Source: Streptomyces sp. JB150 (GTDB taxonomy: Bacteria > Actinomycetota > Actinomycetes > Streptomycetales > Streptomycetaceae). From it: a stretch of 64,000 bases of DNA. The position numbers were made by a program, and so were the translations under genes. Positions 1-9,577 of the stretch are shown here, piece after piece. Each line of letters starts with the position of its first letter. The first letter of the stretch is position 1. The stretch lies in NCBI RefSeq assembly GCF_011193355.1, contig NZ_CP049780.1, positions 4,167,085 to 4,231,084 on the forward strand, in the 5' to 3' direction. The notes under the pieces were generated by a model that was not told where the DNA came from, searched no databases, and saw only the letters and a program-made list of their open reading frames with translations.

Positions 1-1
1 C

Positions 2-2677
2 CAGCCGATCTATGTCGTCAACGCCGACAAGAAGGCCCAGGTCAAGAAGCTCAAGGACCTGCTGAAGGAGTCCGACGAGCTCTACCTCGCCACCGATGAG
101 GACCGCGAGGGCGAGGCCATCGCCTGGCATCTCCAGGAGGTGCTGAAGCCCAAGGTCCCGGTCAAGCGGATGGTCTTCCACGAGATCACCAAGGCCGCGA
201 TCCAGGCCGCCGTCGCCAACCCGCGCCAGCTCAACCAGAAGCTGGTCGACGCCCAGGAGACCCGCCGCATCCTCGACCGCCTGTACGGCTACGAGGTCTC
301 GCCGGTGCTGTGGAAGAAGGTCATGCCGCGGCTGTCGGCGGGCCGCGTCCAGTCGGTGGCGACCCGGCTCGTCGTCGAGCGGGAGCGCGAGCGCATCGCG
401 TTCCGCTCCGCCGAGTACTGGGACCTCACCGGCACCTTCTCCACCGGCCGCGCGGGGGACCCGTCCGACCCGTCGTCGCTGGTCGCGCGGCTGCAGACGG
501 TCGACGGCCGGCGTGTCGCGCAGGGCCGTGACTTCGACTCGCTCGGGCAGCTGAAGAGCGCGAACACCCTGCACCTCGACGAGGCGAACGCCCGCGCGCT
601 CGCCGCCGCGCTGGGGAACACCCGCTTCTCCGTCCGGTCCGTCGAGTCCAAGCCGTACCGCCGCTCGCCGTACGCGCCGTTCCGTACGACGACCCTCCAG
701 CAGGAGGCCAGCCGCAAGCTCGGCTTCGGCGCGAAGGCCACGATGCAGATCGCGCAGAAGCTGTACGAGAACGGCTACATCACGTACATGCGTACGGACT
801 CCACGACGCTGAGCGACACGGCGATCGCCGCCGCGCGCGCCCAGGTCACGCAGCTGTACGGCGCCGAGTACCTGCCGGACACGCCGCGCACGTACGCCGC
901 GAAGGTCAAGAACGCGCAGGAGGCGCACGAGGCGATCCGCCCCTCGGGTGATCGTTTCCGCACGCCCGCCGAGACCGGTCTGACCGGCGACCAGTTCAAG
1001 CTGTACGAGCTGATCTGGAAGCGGACCGTCGCCTCCCAGATGAAGGACGCGACCGGGAACTCCGTCACCGTGAAGATCGGCGGCACCGCCGCCGACGGCC
1101 GGGACGTCGAGTTCAGCGCGTCCGGCAAGACGATCACCTTCCACGGCTTCCTGAAGGCCTACGTCGAGGGTGCCGACGACCCGAACGCCGAGCTGGACGA
1201 CCGCGAGCGCCGGCTGCCGCAGGTGGCCGAGGGCGACCCGCTGTCCGCCGAGGAGATCACCGCCGACGGCCACGCCACCAAGCCCCCGGCCCGCTACACC
1301 GAGGCCAGCCTGGTCAAGGAGCTGGAGGAGCGCGAGATCGGCCGCCCGTCGACGTACGCGTCGATCATCGGCACGATCCTCGACCGCGGCTACGTCTTCA
1401 AGAAGGGCACGGCCCTCGTGCCGTCCTTCCTGTCCTTCGCCGTGGTCAACCTGCTGGAGAAGCACTTCGGCCGGCTCGTCGACTACGACTTCACCGCCAA
1501 GATGGAGGACGACCTCGACCGCATCGCGCGCGGCGAGGCGCAGGCCGTGCCGTGGCTGAAGCGGTTCTACTTCGGCGAGGGCACCGTCGCGGGCGCCGCC
1601 GCCGACGCCGGGAACGGCGACGGCGACCACCTCGGCGGCCTGAAGGAACTGGTCACCGACCTGGGCGCGATCGACGCGCGCGAGGTGTCCTCGTTCCCGG
1701 TGGGCAACGACATCGTGCTGCGGGTCGGCCGCTACGGGCCGTACATCGAGCGCGGCGAGAAGGACACCGACGGCCACCAGCGCGCGGACATCCCCGCCGA
1801 CCTGGCGCCCGACGAGCTGACCGTCGAGCTGGCCGAGGAACTGCTCGCCAAGCCGAGCGGCGACTTCGAGCTGGGCGTCGACCCGGCGACCGGCCACACG
1901 ATCGTCGCCAAGGACGGCCGCTACGGCCCGTACGTCACGGAAATCCTCCCCGAGGGCACCCCGAAGACCGGCAAGAACGCGGTCAAGCCGCGCACCGCGT
2001 CCCTGTTCAAGTCGATGTCGCTGGACACGGTGACGCTGGAGGACGCGCTGAGGCTGATGTCGCTGCCGCGCGTCGTCGGCACCGACACCGACGGCCAGGA
2101 GATCACCGCGCAGAACGGCCGCTACGGCCCGTACCTGAAGAAGGGCACGGACTCGCGCTCCCTGCAGTCCGAGGACCAGCTCTTCACGATCACGCTGGAG
2201 GAGGCACAGGCGATCTACGCCCAGCCCAAGCAGCGTGGCCGTGCGGCCGCCAAGCCGCCGCTCAAGGAGCTGGGCGAGGACCCGGTCAGCGGAAAGCCGG
2301 TCGTGGTGAAGGACGGCCGCTTCGGGCCGTACGTCACCGACGGCGAGACCAACGCGACCCTGCGGTCCGGCGACAGCGTCGAGACGATCACGCCGGAGCG
2401 CGGCTTCGAGCTGCTCGCCGAGAAGCGGGCCAAGGCGCCCGCCAAGAAGACGGCGAAGAAGGCGGCCACGAAGAAGACCGCCGCGGCCAAGACCACGACC
2501 GCGAAGAAGACCGCCGCGAAGAAGACCACGGCGGCGAAGAAGACGACGGCCGCCAAGACCACGGCGGCCAAGGCCGCTGCGGCCAAGAAGACGGCCACCG
2601 CGAAGAAGACGGCCACGGCCGCGAAGAAGGCGACGGCGGCGTCGGCCGCGTCGTCGCAGGCGACGTCCGAGGACTGA
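2..2677 (+). CDS. topA: DNA topoisomerase I (5' end outside window)
   Basis: Type IA topoisomerase that relaxes negative supercoils by cutting and passing one strand. The frame is open from base 2, so the start codon lies upstream. The Toprim acidic motif TDEDREGEAIAWH is read at about 107-145, and the active-site tyrosine lies in GYITYMRTDS (about 774-803). The C-terminal part has four Topo_C repeats with cores GRYGPYI, GRYGPYV, GRYGPYL and GRFGPYV. There are no zinc-ribbon cysteines. The protein ends in a long Lys/Ala/Thr tail (about 2430-2660) typical of actinobacterial TopA, known to support DNA binding and processivity. tmk and holB follow on the same strand. Identification is certain; only the N terminus is missing. 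Confidence 0.98.
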   Translation, partial: QPIYVVNADKKAQVKKLKDLLKESDELYLATDEDREGEAIAWHLQEVLKPKVPVKRMVFHEITKAAIQAAVANPRQLNQKLVDAQETRRILDRLYGYEVSPVLWKKVMPRLSAGRVQSVATRLVVERERERIAFRSAEYWDLTGTFSTGRAGDPSDPSSLVARLQTVDGRRVAQGRDFDSLGQLKSANTLHLDEANARALAAALGNTRFSVRSVESKPYRRSPYAPFRTTTLQQEASRKLGFGAKATMQIAQKLYENGYITYMRTDSTTLSDTAIAAARAQVTQLYGAEYLPDTPRTYAAKVKNAQEAHEAIRPSGDRFRTPAETGLTGDQFKLYELIWKRTVASQMKDATGNSVTVKIGGTAADGRDVEFSASGKTITFHGFLKAYVEGADDPNAELDDRERRLPQVAEGDPLSAEEITADGHATKPPARYTEASLVKELEEREIGRPSTYASIIGTILDRGYVFKKGTALVPSFLSFAVVNLLEKHFGRLVDYDFTAKMEDDLDRIARGEAQAVPWLKRFYFGEGTVAGAAADAGNGDGDHLGGLKELVTDLGAIDAREVSSFPVGNDIVLRVGRYGPYIERGEKDTDGHQRADIPADLAPDELTVELAEELLAKPSGDFELGVDPATGHTIVAKDGRYGPYVTEILPEGTPKTGKNAVKPRTASLFKSMSLDTVTLEDALRLMSLPRVVGTDTDGQEITAQNGRYGPYLKKGTDSRSLQSEDQLFTITLEEAQAIYAQPKQRGRAAAKPPLKELGEDPVSGKPVVVKDGRFGPYVTDGETNATLRSGDSVETITPERGFELLAEKRAKAPAKKTAKKAATKKTAAAKTTTAKKTAAKKTTAAKKTTAAKTTAAKAAAAKKTATAKKTATAAKKATAASAASSQATSED

Positions 2678-2829
2678 GCGGGCCGGCCGGAGGGGACGGG
2701 CGCCGGGTGGGGGGCTTCCCCGTCCGGCGTTCGCGAAACCAACGGGATCAGGGCTCGATCAGGCGTAGGGGCGTGCGGGCGTTCGGGTGTGCGCCCCGGA
2801 GTGTCGGCGCGGCCCGATAGGCTGAACGC

Positions 2830-5800
2830 ATGACGCGAGCCGAGCAGCCAACGGCCCCTCACCCGGACCCCGACGACGCGCTGGTCGCGGACTCCCGCGA
2901 GCGCGCCGTCCGCTCGTTGTTGCGCGAGCCGCAGCTCAAACGGCTGTGGAGCGCGCATCTGGTGAGCGGGGTCGGCGATGTCCTCGCTCTTCTCGTGCTG
3001 GTCCTGCTCGTCCTCCAGGCGGCCGTCGCGGGCGGCTCCTTCGGCGGCGGCTACCGGGGCGTGGCGTTCGCAGTGGCGACCGTTTTCGCGGTGCGCGTCC
3101 TGGCCACCCTGCTCTTCGGCGCGGTCCTCCTCGGCCCGCTCACCTCGCTCACCGCCCACGAGGGCCCGCTCGACCGCCGCTGGACGATGGTCGGCGCGGA
3201 CGGCCTCCGGGCCGCGCTGCTGATCATCGCGCCGCTGTGGATCGACTGGACGCCGGACGACGCGCTCGCCGTCCTCCTGGTCACCGTCTTCGTCACCGGC
3301 GTCGCCGAGCGGTTCTGGACCGTGTGCCGGGAGAGCGCCGCGCCCGCCCTGCTGCCCGCCCCGCCGCCGGAGGGCGCCGCGGTGCGGCCGCTGCCGGACC
3401 ACCTGGACGCCCTGCGCCGCCTGTCGCTGCGCACGGGCTTCCTCGCGGTTCCCCTCGCGGCGGCCGCGCTGGTCGCCGCCTCCCTGCTGGGCAACCTCCT
3501 CGGCGCCGGCGCCGACTGGTTCGCCGCCCACCAGGCCGCCCTCGGCTCGTACGTCGCGGCCGGCCTGTTCGCCGCGTCCCTGTCCGTGCTGACGTTCCTC
3601 CGGCTGCCCGCGGTGCGCACCCCCCGCGCGCGGTCGCCGCTGGAGGGCCTGCGCCGCCCGAAGACCGGCACCGGCGCCGACAAGGGCCGTACCGGAGCGA
3701 TCCCGCTGCTGGTGCTCGCCTGCGCCGCCGTCGCGGGCGCGATCGCGGCGGCCGTCGCGGTGTCCGTGCTGCACGCCAGGGACCTGGGCGGCGGCCCGGT
3801 GCTCCACGGCCTGCTGGTGCTCGCGCTGACCGGCGGCGTCGCCGCCGGTGTCCGTACGGCGCCGAAGGTGCTGGTGTCGCTGTCGCGGCGCCGCATGCTC
3901 GCGCTGGCCATCGCCTTCACCGGCCTCGCGCTGCTGGCCGCCGGGCTGGTCCCGGACGTCACCACCGTGCTGCTGATCGTCGCCCTCGCCGGTGCCGGGG
4001 CGGGCATGGCGGCCCACACCGGCCACGCGCTGCTCGACCTGGAGACCGAGGAGTACCGGCGCCCGCGCATCACCGAGCACCTGCACGCCGTGGTCCGCGT
4101 CTTCGTGGCGCTCGGCGCGCTGATCGCGCCCTTGGTGGCGGCGCTGATCGGGCCGCACCGGCTGCAGAGCGGCAAGTTCGTCTTCGCGCACGGCGGCGCC
4201 GCGTTCACGCTCATGCTGACCGGCGCGCTGCTGCTGCCGGTGGCGGCGCTGGTCCTCGCCAAGCTCGACGACCGCTCCGGCGTGCCACTGCGGCACGACC
4301 TGCGCGACGCGGTCCTCGGCGGCGACGACCCGGTGCAGGCGCCCGCCCCGACCGGTTTCTTCATCGCCCTGGAGGGCGGCGACGGCGCCGGGAAGTCCAC
4401 CCAGGCCGAAGCGCTCGCCGACTGGATCCGCGCCAAGGGCCACGAGGTCGTGGTGACCCGCGAGCCCGGCGCGACCCCGGTCGGCAAGCGGCTGCGGTCC
4501 ATCCTGCTCGACGTCTCCAGCGCCGGACTGTCGCACCGCGCGGAGGCGCTGCTGTACGCCGCGGACCGCGCGGAGCACGTCGACACCGTGGTGCGGCCCG
4601 CGCTGGAGCGCGGCGCGGTCGTCATCTCCGACCGGTACATCGACTCCTCGGTGGCCTACCAGGGCGCGGGCCGCGACCTGTCCCCGACGGAGGTCGCCCG
4701 GATCAACCGCTGGGCGACCAACGGGCTCGTCCCCCACCTGACCGTGCTGCTGGACGTCGCCCCGGAGACCGCCCGCGAGCGGTTCACCGAGGCGCCGGAC
4801 CGGCTGGAGTCCGAGCCCGCCGAGTTCCACGCGCGCGTGCGCTCCGGCTTCCTGACCCTCGCCGCGTCCGACCCCGGGCGCTACCTCGTGGTCGACGCCG
4901 GGCAGGAGCCCGAGGCCGTCACCACCGTCATCCGCGCCCGGCTCGACCAGGTGCTGCCGCTGTCCCAGGCCGAGATCGAGGCCCGCGAGGAAGCGCGCCG
5001 CAAGGCCGAGGAGGAGGCCCGGCGCAAGGCCGAGGAAGAGGCCGCCCGCAAGGCCGAGGAGGAGCGCCTGGAGCGTGAGCGCCAGGAACAGCTCGCCCGG
5101 CTGCGCGCCGAGGAGGAGGAGCGCAAGCGGCGCGAGCTGGAGGAGGCCCAGCGGCGCGAGGCCGAACGGCAGGCCGAGGAGGCCCGGCGGCGCGCCGAGG
5201 AAGCCCGCCGGCGCGCCGAGGAGGAGCGGCAGCGGCTGCTCGCCGAGGAGAAGGCCCGCGCGGAGGAGGAGGCCCGCCGCAAGGCGGAGGAGGAGCGCCG
5301 CCGCCGGCAGGCCGAGGAGGAGGCCCGGCTGCGCGCCGAGGCCGAGGCGCTGCGGCTGGAGAAGCAGCGCAAGGCGGAGGAGGCCCTGCTGCGGGCCGAG
5401 GAGGCCCGCCGGGCGGCCGAGCAGGCGGCGGCCGCCGCACAGGCCGGCCCCAAGCCGGTCCGCCCCGAGGTCACCCCGCCCCCGTCGGAGGCGCTGACCG
5501 TGCCGACGCCCGTGGTGCAGCCGGACGCGAAGCCCGGCGCTTCCGCCGGCGTGGACGACGCGACGACGGTGCTGCGGCCGGTACGGGACGGCGACACGGA
5601 CAGGCCGGCCGCCGCCCCGCGTGACGCCGGGCGCCGCGACACCGCGCGGCGCGACCCCGACGCCGAGGTGACGGCCGAGCTGCCGCAGCCGCCGGTCGTG
5701 CCGGGCGCCGCGGACGACACGGCGGTGCTGCGGCCGGTCGTGCCGGGCGCGGCCGACGAGACGGCCGTACTGCCGCCGGTCACGCCGGGCGCGGCGGACG

Positions 5801-6123
5801 AGACCGCGGTGCTGCCCCCGGTGCCGGGCGAGGACCCGGTGGACCGGGTCCCGCCGGGCTTCTTCCGCGACGAGCCCGCCGAGCGTGGCGCGCGCGGCGA
5901 GCGTGGCGCGCGTGGCGGCGCCGGGCCCGACGGCTCGGACGACCGTACGCGCGAGCTGCCGCAGGTCGACGCCGACGGTGCCGCCCAACGGCGGGCGCGG
6001 CCTGACTGGGCGGAGGAGACCCCGCTGGACGACCTGCCGACGCTGGCGGACGAGCTGCTCGGGCCGCGGGACGACGAGCACGGCGACGAGGGCCGCCGGG
6101 GCGGTCGCGGCCGGGGGCGCTGA
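2830..6123 (+). CDS. tmk: Membrane protein-thymidylate kinase fusion with coiled coil
   Basis: A 1097-residue fusion. Residues about 1-480 form an MFS-like integral membrane domain with many hydrophobic segments. Residues about 510-715 are a complete dTMP kinase, which phosphorylates dTMP to dTDP: P-loop GGDGAGKST, the DR motif in ISDRYIDSSVAYQGAGRDL, and an Arg-rich lid. Residues about 717-880 are an almost pure Ala/Glu/Arg coiled coil. The C-terminal part is acidic and proline-rich, with repeats of the type VPGAADETAVLPP. Stand-alone Tmk is about 210 residues, so this version is membrane-anchored and very long; I recall the same architecture in other Streptomyces. TAGGCT at 2818-2823 lies six bases before the ATG, so the mRNA is probably leaderless. 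Confidence 0.93.
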   Translation: MTRAEQPTAPHPDPDDALVADSRERAVRSLLREPQLKRLWSAHLVSGVGDVLALLVLVLLVLQAAVAGGSFGGGYRGVAFAVATVFAVRVLATLLFGAVLLGPLTSLTAHEGPLDRRWTMVGADGLRAALLIIAPLWIDWTPDDALAVLLVTVFVTGVAERFWTVCRESAAPALLPAPPPEGAAVRPLPDHLDALRRLSLRTGFLAVPLAAAALVAASLLGNLLGAGADWFAAHQAALGSYVAAGLFAASLSVLTFLRLPAVRTPRARSPLEGLRRPKTGTGADKGRTGAIPLLVLACAAVAGAIAAAVAVSVLHARDLGGGPVLHGLLVLALTGGVAAGVRTAPKVLVSLSRRRMLALAIAFTGLALLAAGLVPDVTTVLLIVALAGAGAGMAAHTGHALLDLETEEYRRPRITEHLHAVVRVFVALGALIAPLVAALIGPHRLQSGKFVFAHGGAAFTLMLTGALLLPVAALVLAKLDDRSGVPLRHDLRDAVLGGDDPVQAPAPTGFFIALEGGDGAGKSTQAEALADWIRAKGHEVVVTREPGATPVGKRLRSILLDVSSAGLSHRAEALLYAADRAEHVDTVVRPALERGAVVISDRYIDSSVAYQGAGRDLSPTEVARINRWATNGLVPHLTVLLDVAPETARERFTEAPDRLESEPAEFHARVRSGFLTLAASDPGRYLVVDAGQEPEAVTTVIRARLDQVLPLSQAEIEAREEARRKAEEEARRKAEEEAARKAEEERLERERQEQLARLRAEEEERKRRELEEAQRREAERQAEEARRRAEEARRRAEEERQRLLAEEKARAEEEARRKAEEERRRRQAEEEARLRAEAEALRLEKQRKAEEALLRAEEARRAAEQAAAAAQAGPKPVRPEVTPPPSEALTVPTPVVQPDAKPGASAGVDDATTVLRPVRDGDTDRPAAAPRDAGRRDTARRDPDAEVTAELPQPPVVPGAADDTAVLRPVVPGAADETAVLPPVTPGAADETAVLPPVPGEDPVDRVPPGFFRDEPAERGARGERGARGGAGPDGSDDRTRELPQVDADGAAQRRARPDWAEETPLDDLPTLADELLGPRDDEHGDEGRRGGRGRGR

Positions 6124-6280
6124 ACCCCGGGTTGAATGAACCCCGGGTCGCTGAACCCCGGGTCGCTGAACCCGCCCCACCGGGGGCGCCGCCGGGCGAC
6201 GCCGCCGGCGTCGGCGTTGTCAGTGGTCACCCCCACAATGGAAGGCGTACGCGCAGTGGGACGGAAGGGCACGGTGGCCC

Positions 6281-7486
6281 ATGACGGTGTGGGATGACCT
6301 CGTCGGTCAGGAACGGGTGAGCGCGCAGCTGGCGGACGCCGCCCGGGACGCCGACGCGCTGGTCACCGCCGCGGCGGCCGACGAGCCGCTGCCGGAGACG
6401 TCGAAGATGACACACGCCTGGCTGTTCACCGGCCCGCCCGGCGCGGGCCGGACCCGGGCGGCGCGGGCGTTCGCGGCGGCACTGCAGTGCGTCAGCCCCG
6501 ACCGCGCGCTGGGCGGGGCGCCCGGCTGCGGCTTCTGCGACGGATGCCACACGGCGCTGATCGGCACCCACGCCGACGTCACCACCGTGGCCGCCGTCGG
6601 CACCCAGATCCTCGCGGAGGACATGCGGGACACCGTCCGCAAGTCGTTCACCTCGCCCGCCAACGGCCGCTGGCAGGTCATCCTCGTCGAGGACGCCGAG
6701 CGGCTGAACGAGAAGTCGGCCAACGCGGTCCTCAAGGCCGTGGAGGAGCCCGCCCCCCGCACGGTGTGGCTGCTGTGCGCGCCGTCCATCGAGGACGTAC
6801 TGCCGACGATCCGCTCCCGCTGCCGCCACCTGAACCTGAGCACGCCGTCCGTGGACGCCGTCGCCGACATGCTGATCCGCCGCGAGGGCGTCGAACCCGA
6901 GGTCGCGCACGCGGCGGCGCGGGCCACCCAGGGCCACGTCGACCGGGCCCGGCGCCTGGCCACCGACCCGGCCGCGCGCGAGCGCCGCGCCGCCGTGCTG
7001 AAGCTGCCGCTGCGCGTCGCGGACGTGGGCAGCGCGCTCAAGGCCGCCCAGGAGCTGGTGGACGCCGCCGCGGAGGACGCCAAGCAGCTCGCCGAGGAGG
7101 TCGACGTCAAGGAGACCGAGGAGCTGAAGGCCGCCCTCGGCGCCGCCCAGGGCGGCCGCCTCCCGCGCGGTACCGCGGGCGTGATGAAGGACCTGGAGGA
7201 CAAGCAGAAGCGCCGCCGCACCCGCACCCAGCGCGACAGCCTGGACCTCGCCCTGACCGACCTCACCGCCTTCTACCGCGACGTCCTCGCCCTCCAGCTC
7301 GGCACCCGCGTGGCCCTCGCCAACACCGACGCCGAGGACGCCCTGGAGCGCATCGCCCGCGAGAGCTCACCCGAGTCGACCCTGCGCCGCATCGAGGCGA
7401 TCGCCGCCTGCCGGGACGCCCTGGACCGCAATGTCGCCCCGCTGCTGGCGGTGGAGGCGATGACGATGGCCCTGAGAGCGGGCTGA
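6281..7486 (+). CDS. holB: DNA polymerase III delta' subunit
   Basis: Clamp-loader subunit of the replicative polymerase, 401 residues. It starts MTVWDDLVGQERV, like other clamp-loader ATPases. The P-loop is GPPGAGRT, with Arg replacing the usual Lys, which fits delta' being a poor or inactive ATPase. A zinc module follows, with one Cys and then CGFCDGC. The delta' diagnostic SRC motif occurs in TIRSRCRHL. It lies 157 bp downstream of tmk in the same direction; topA-tmk-holB is a usual actinomycete order. The ATG at 6281 opens the conserved N terminus. Confidence 0.95.
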   Translation: MTVWDDLVGQERVSAQLADAARDADALVTAAAADEPLPETSKMTHAWLFTGPPGAGRTRAARAFAAALQCVSPDRALGGAPGCGFCDGCHTALIGTHADVTTVAAVGTQILAEDMRDTVRKSFTSPANGRWQVILVEDAERLNEKSANAVLKAVEEPAPRTVWLLCAPSIEDVLPTIRSRCRHLNLSTPSVDAVADMLIRREGVEPEVAHAAARATQGHVDRARRLATDPAARERRAAVLKLPLRVADVGSALKAAQELVDAAAEDAKQLAEEVDVKETEELKAALGAAQGGRLPRGTAGVMKDLEDKQKRRRTRTQRDSLDLALTDLTAFYRDVLALQLGTRVALANTDAEDALERIARESSPESTLRRIEAIAACRDALDRNVAPLLAVEAMTMALRAG

Positions 7487-7705
7487 CCCCCCCGGCCCCT
7501 CGGCACTGACGGTCCAGCCGCCTCCCGGCCCTTCCGCCACCGACAGCCCAACCGCCCGCTCCGGCCCTCCGGCGACTGCGGCCCAGCCGCCCCCGCCCCT
7601 CCGCCCTCCGCTCCTTGTCCGTCATCCGTCGGACAACCCTCACCCATCCGTGCCACGCCCCGCACACACCGCACCCGGACCGTCGCGCAGGGTTACGATC
7701 GCTGA

Positions 7706-9310
7706 ATGCACTCAAGGCGCCCCCACCGCAGGTCCAGGTCCCGTGCCGGAGCCGTCCTCCTCGCCGCCGCCGCGCTGGTCGTCTCCGCCTGCACCGCGAC
7801 CGGACACCAGACGAGTTCCGCCAGCCCCGCCGCGCGGGCGGCGCAGGCCGGCACGGCCGCGCTGACCGCCCTGCCGCGCGCCACGCCCTCCGCCCTGCGG
7901 CCGTACTACGCGCAGAAGCCGAAGTGGCGCGCGTGCGGCGCCCCCGGCTTCGAGTGCGCGACCGTGCGCGCGCCGCTGGACTACGCCGCCCCCGGCGAGG
8001 GCGACGTCCGCCTCGCGGTGGCCCGCAAGAAGGCCACGGGCCCGGGCCGGCGCCTGGGGTCGCTGCTGGTGAACCCGGGCGGCCCGGGGGGCTCGGCGAT
8101 CGGCTACCTCCAGGCGTACGCGGGCGTCGGGTACCCGGCGGAGGTCCGCGCGCGGTACGACATGGTCGCCGTCGACCCGCGTGGGGTCGCCCGCAGCGAG
8201 CCCGTCGAGTGCCTGGGCGGGCCCGAGATGGACACGTACACGCAGTCGGACGTCACCCCCGACGACCAGCGCGAGGTGGACGGGCTGGTCACCGCGTACC
8301 GGAAGTTCGCCGAGGGGTGCGGCGCGCACGCGCCCGAGCTGCTGCGGCACGTCTCCACCGTCGAGACAGCGCGGGACATGGACATCGTGCGCCAGGCGCT
8401 GGGCGACGAGCGGCTGGCGTACGTGGGCGCGTCGTACGGCACCTTCCTCGGGGCGACGTACGCCGGGCTGTTCCCGGACCGGGTGGGCCGGCTGGTGCTG
8501 GACGGCGCGATGGACCCGTCGCTGCCCGCGCGGCGGCTGAACCTCGACCAGACGGCCGGGTTCGAGACCGCGTTCCGGGCGTTCGCGAAGGACTGCGTAC
8601 GGCAGGCCGGCTGCCCGCTCGGTGGCGCCGGCACCTCGCCGGAGCGGGCCGGTGAGAACCTCAAGGCGTTCTTCGACCGGCTGGACGCCCGGCCGGTCCC
8701 CACCGGCGACGCGGACGGCCGCAGGCTCGGCGAGTCGCTGGCGACCACCGGGGTCATCGCGGCGATGTACGACGAGTCGGCGTGGCCGCGCCTGCGCGAG
8801 GCGCTGACCGCGGCGATGAAGCAGAACGACGGCGCCGGACTGCTCGCCCTCTCCGACAGCTACTACGAGCGGGAGGCGAACGGCGACTACTCCAACCTCA
8901 TGTTCGCCAACGCCGCCGTGAACTGCCTCGACCTCCCGCCGTCCTTCGAGGGCCCCGACGAGGTCCGCAAGGCACTGCCCGCGTTCCAGAAGGCGTCCCC
9001 CGTCTTCGGCGAGGGCCTCGCCTGGGCGGCCCTGAACTGTGCGTACTGGCCCGTCGCGCCCACCGGCGAACCGCACCGCATCGAGGCGAAGGGCGCCAGG
9101 CCGATCGTCGTGGTCGGCACCACCCGCGACCCCGCCACTCCCTACCGCTGGGCCCGGGCCCTCGCCGCCCAGCTCTCCTCCGGCCGCCTCCTCACCTACG
9201 ACGGCGACGGCCACACCGCCTACGGCCGCGGCAGCGACTGCATCGACCGCGCGATCAACGCCTACCTGCTGCGGGGCACCCCGCCGCAGGACGGAAAGCG
9301 CTGCTCATGA
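7706..9310 (+). CDS. Secreted tripeptidyl-peptidase-like lipoprotein (SlpD/SlpE type)
   Basis: An alpha/beta-hydrolase peptidase of the Streptomyces Tap/SlpD/SlpE family, which releases tripeptides from protein N termini outside the cell. The N terminus has an Arg-rich start, a hydrophobic core and a lipobox VSAC, so the mature protein is probably a lipoprotein. The oxyanion region is NPGGPGGSA. The catalytic triad is readable as Ser243 in GASYG, Asp475 in TTRDPATP and His503 in GDGHTAYG. The length, 534 residues, fits the family. The -10-like TACGAT at 7694-7699 ends six bases before the ATG, so transcription may start at the start codon. The preceding 219 bp (7487-7705) is C-rich with no gene. 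Confidence 0.88.
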   Translation: MHSRRPHRRSRSRAGAVLLAAAALVVSACTATGHQTSSASPAARAAQAGTAALTALPRATPSALRPYYAQKPKWRACGAPGFECATVRAPLDYAAPGEGDVRLAVARKKATGPGRRLGSLLVNPGGPGGSAIGYLQAYAGVGYPAEVRARYDMVAVDPRGVARSEPVECLGGPEMDTYTQSDVTPDDQREVDGLVTAYRKFAEGCGAHAPELLRHVSTVETARDMDIVRQALGDERLAYVGASYGTFLGATYAGLFPDRVGRLVLDGAMDPSLPARRLNLDQTAGFETAFRAFAKDCVRQAGCPLGGAGTSPERAGENLKAFFDRLDARPVPTGDADGRRLGESLATTGVIAAMYDESAWPRLREALTAAMKQNDGAGLLALSDSYYEREANGDYSNLMFANAAVNCLDLPPSFEGPDEVRKALPAFQKASPVFGEGLAWAALNCAYWPVAPTGEPHRIEAKGARPIVVVGTTRDPATPYRWARALAAQLSSGRLLTYDGDGHTAYGRGSDCIDRAINAYLLRGTPPQDGKRCS

Positions 9311-9439
9311 CCGGCGACCACCGCCCCTGACCGCCCCGGTCCGCCCCCGCCCCGCGTGGGCCGGGGGCTGGTACGAAGCACTCCCGGAAACTGTGTAGAC
9401 TTACCGACGTCGCCGATCGCACCATAGTGCGGGCGACGC

Positions 9440-9513
9440 GCCGCTTTAGCTCAGATGGCCAGAGCAACGCACTCGTAATGCGTAGGTCTCGGGTTCGAAT
9501 CCCGAAAGCGGCT
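9440..9513 (+). tRNA. tRNA-Thr (anticodon CGT)
   Basis: A full cloverleaf can be drawn. The acceptor stem GCCGCTT pairs with AAGCGGC (9506-9512). The anticodon stem is ACGCA/TGCGT around loop CTCGTAA, with anticodon CGT at 9474-9476. The T arm contains GGTTCGAATCC. The discriminator base is T9513 and CCA is not encoded, as is usual in actinomycetes. CGT reads ACG, a threonine codon. There is no integrase or repeated tRNA 3' end nearby, so nothing shows use as an attachment site in this genome. Confidence 0.97.
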
Positions 9514-9520
9514 CTGACAG

Positions 9521-9555
9521 ACCCCAGGTCATGTACCCCTTGACCTGGGGTTTTG
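9521..9555 (+). terminator. Rho-independent terminator of tRNA-Thr
   Basis: Arms ACCCCAGGTCA (9521-9531) and TGACCTGGGGT (9541-9551) form an 11 bp stem with a 9-base loop followed by TTTTG. It lies eight bases after the tRNA and is one of the few classical T-tailed terminators in the window. Confidence 0.93.
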
Positions 9556-9577
9556 TGTTGCTGTGGGCTTGGTGGCG

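Noticed and set aside
2430..2670. Repetitive AAGAAG/GCCAAG stretch considered as a microsatellite or regulatory repeat
   Set aside because: It encodes the Lys/Ala tail normal for actinobacterial TopA.
2215..6180. A 1321-residue open frame on the minus strand opposite tmk
   Set aside because: It is antisense to clear TopA and Tmk motifs, reads as Leu/Gly/Arg-rich nonsense and reflects third-position GC bias.
9440..9513. tRNA-Thr considered as an active integration site
   Set aside because: No integrase and no second copy of the tRNA 3' end within the following 20 kb.
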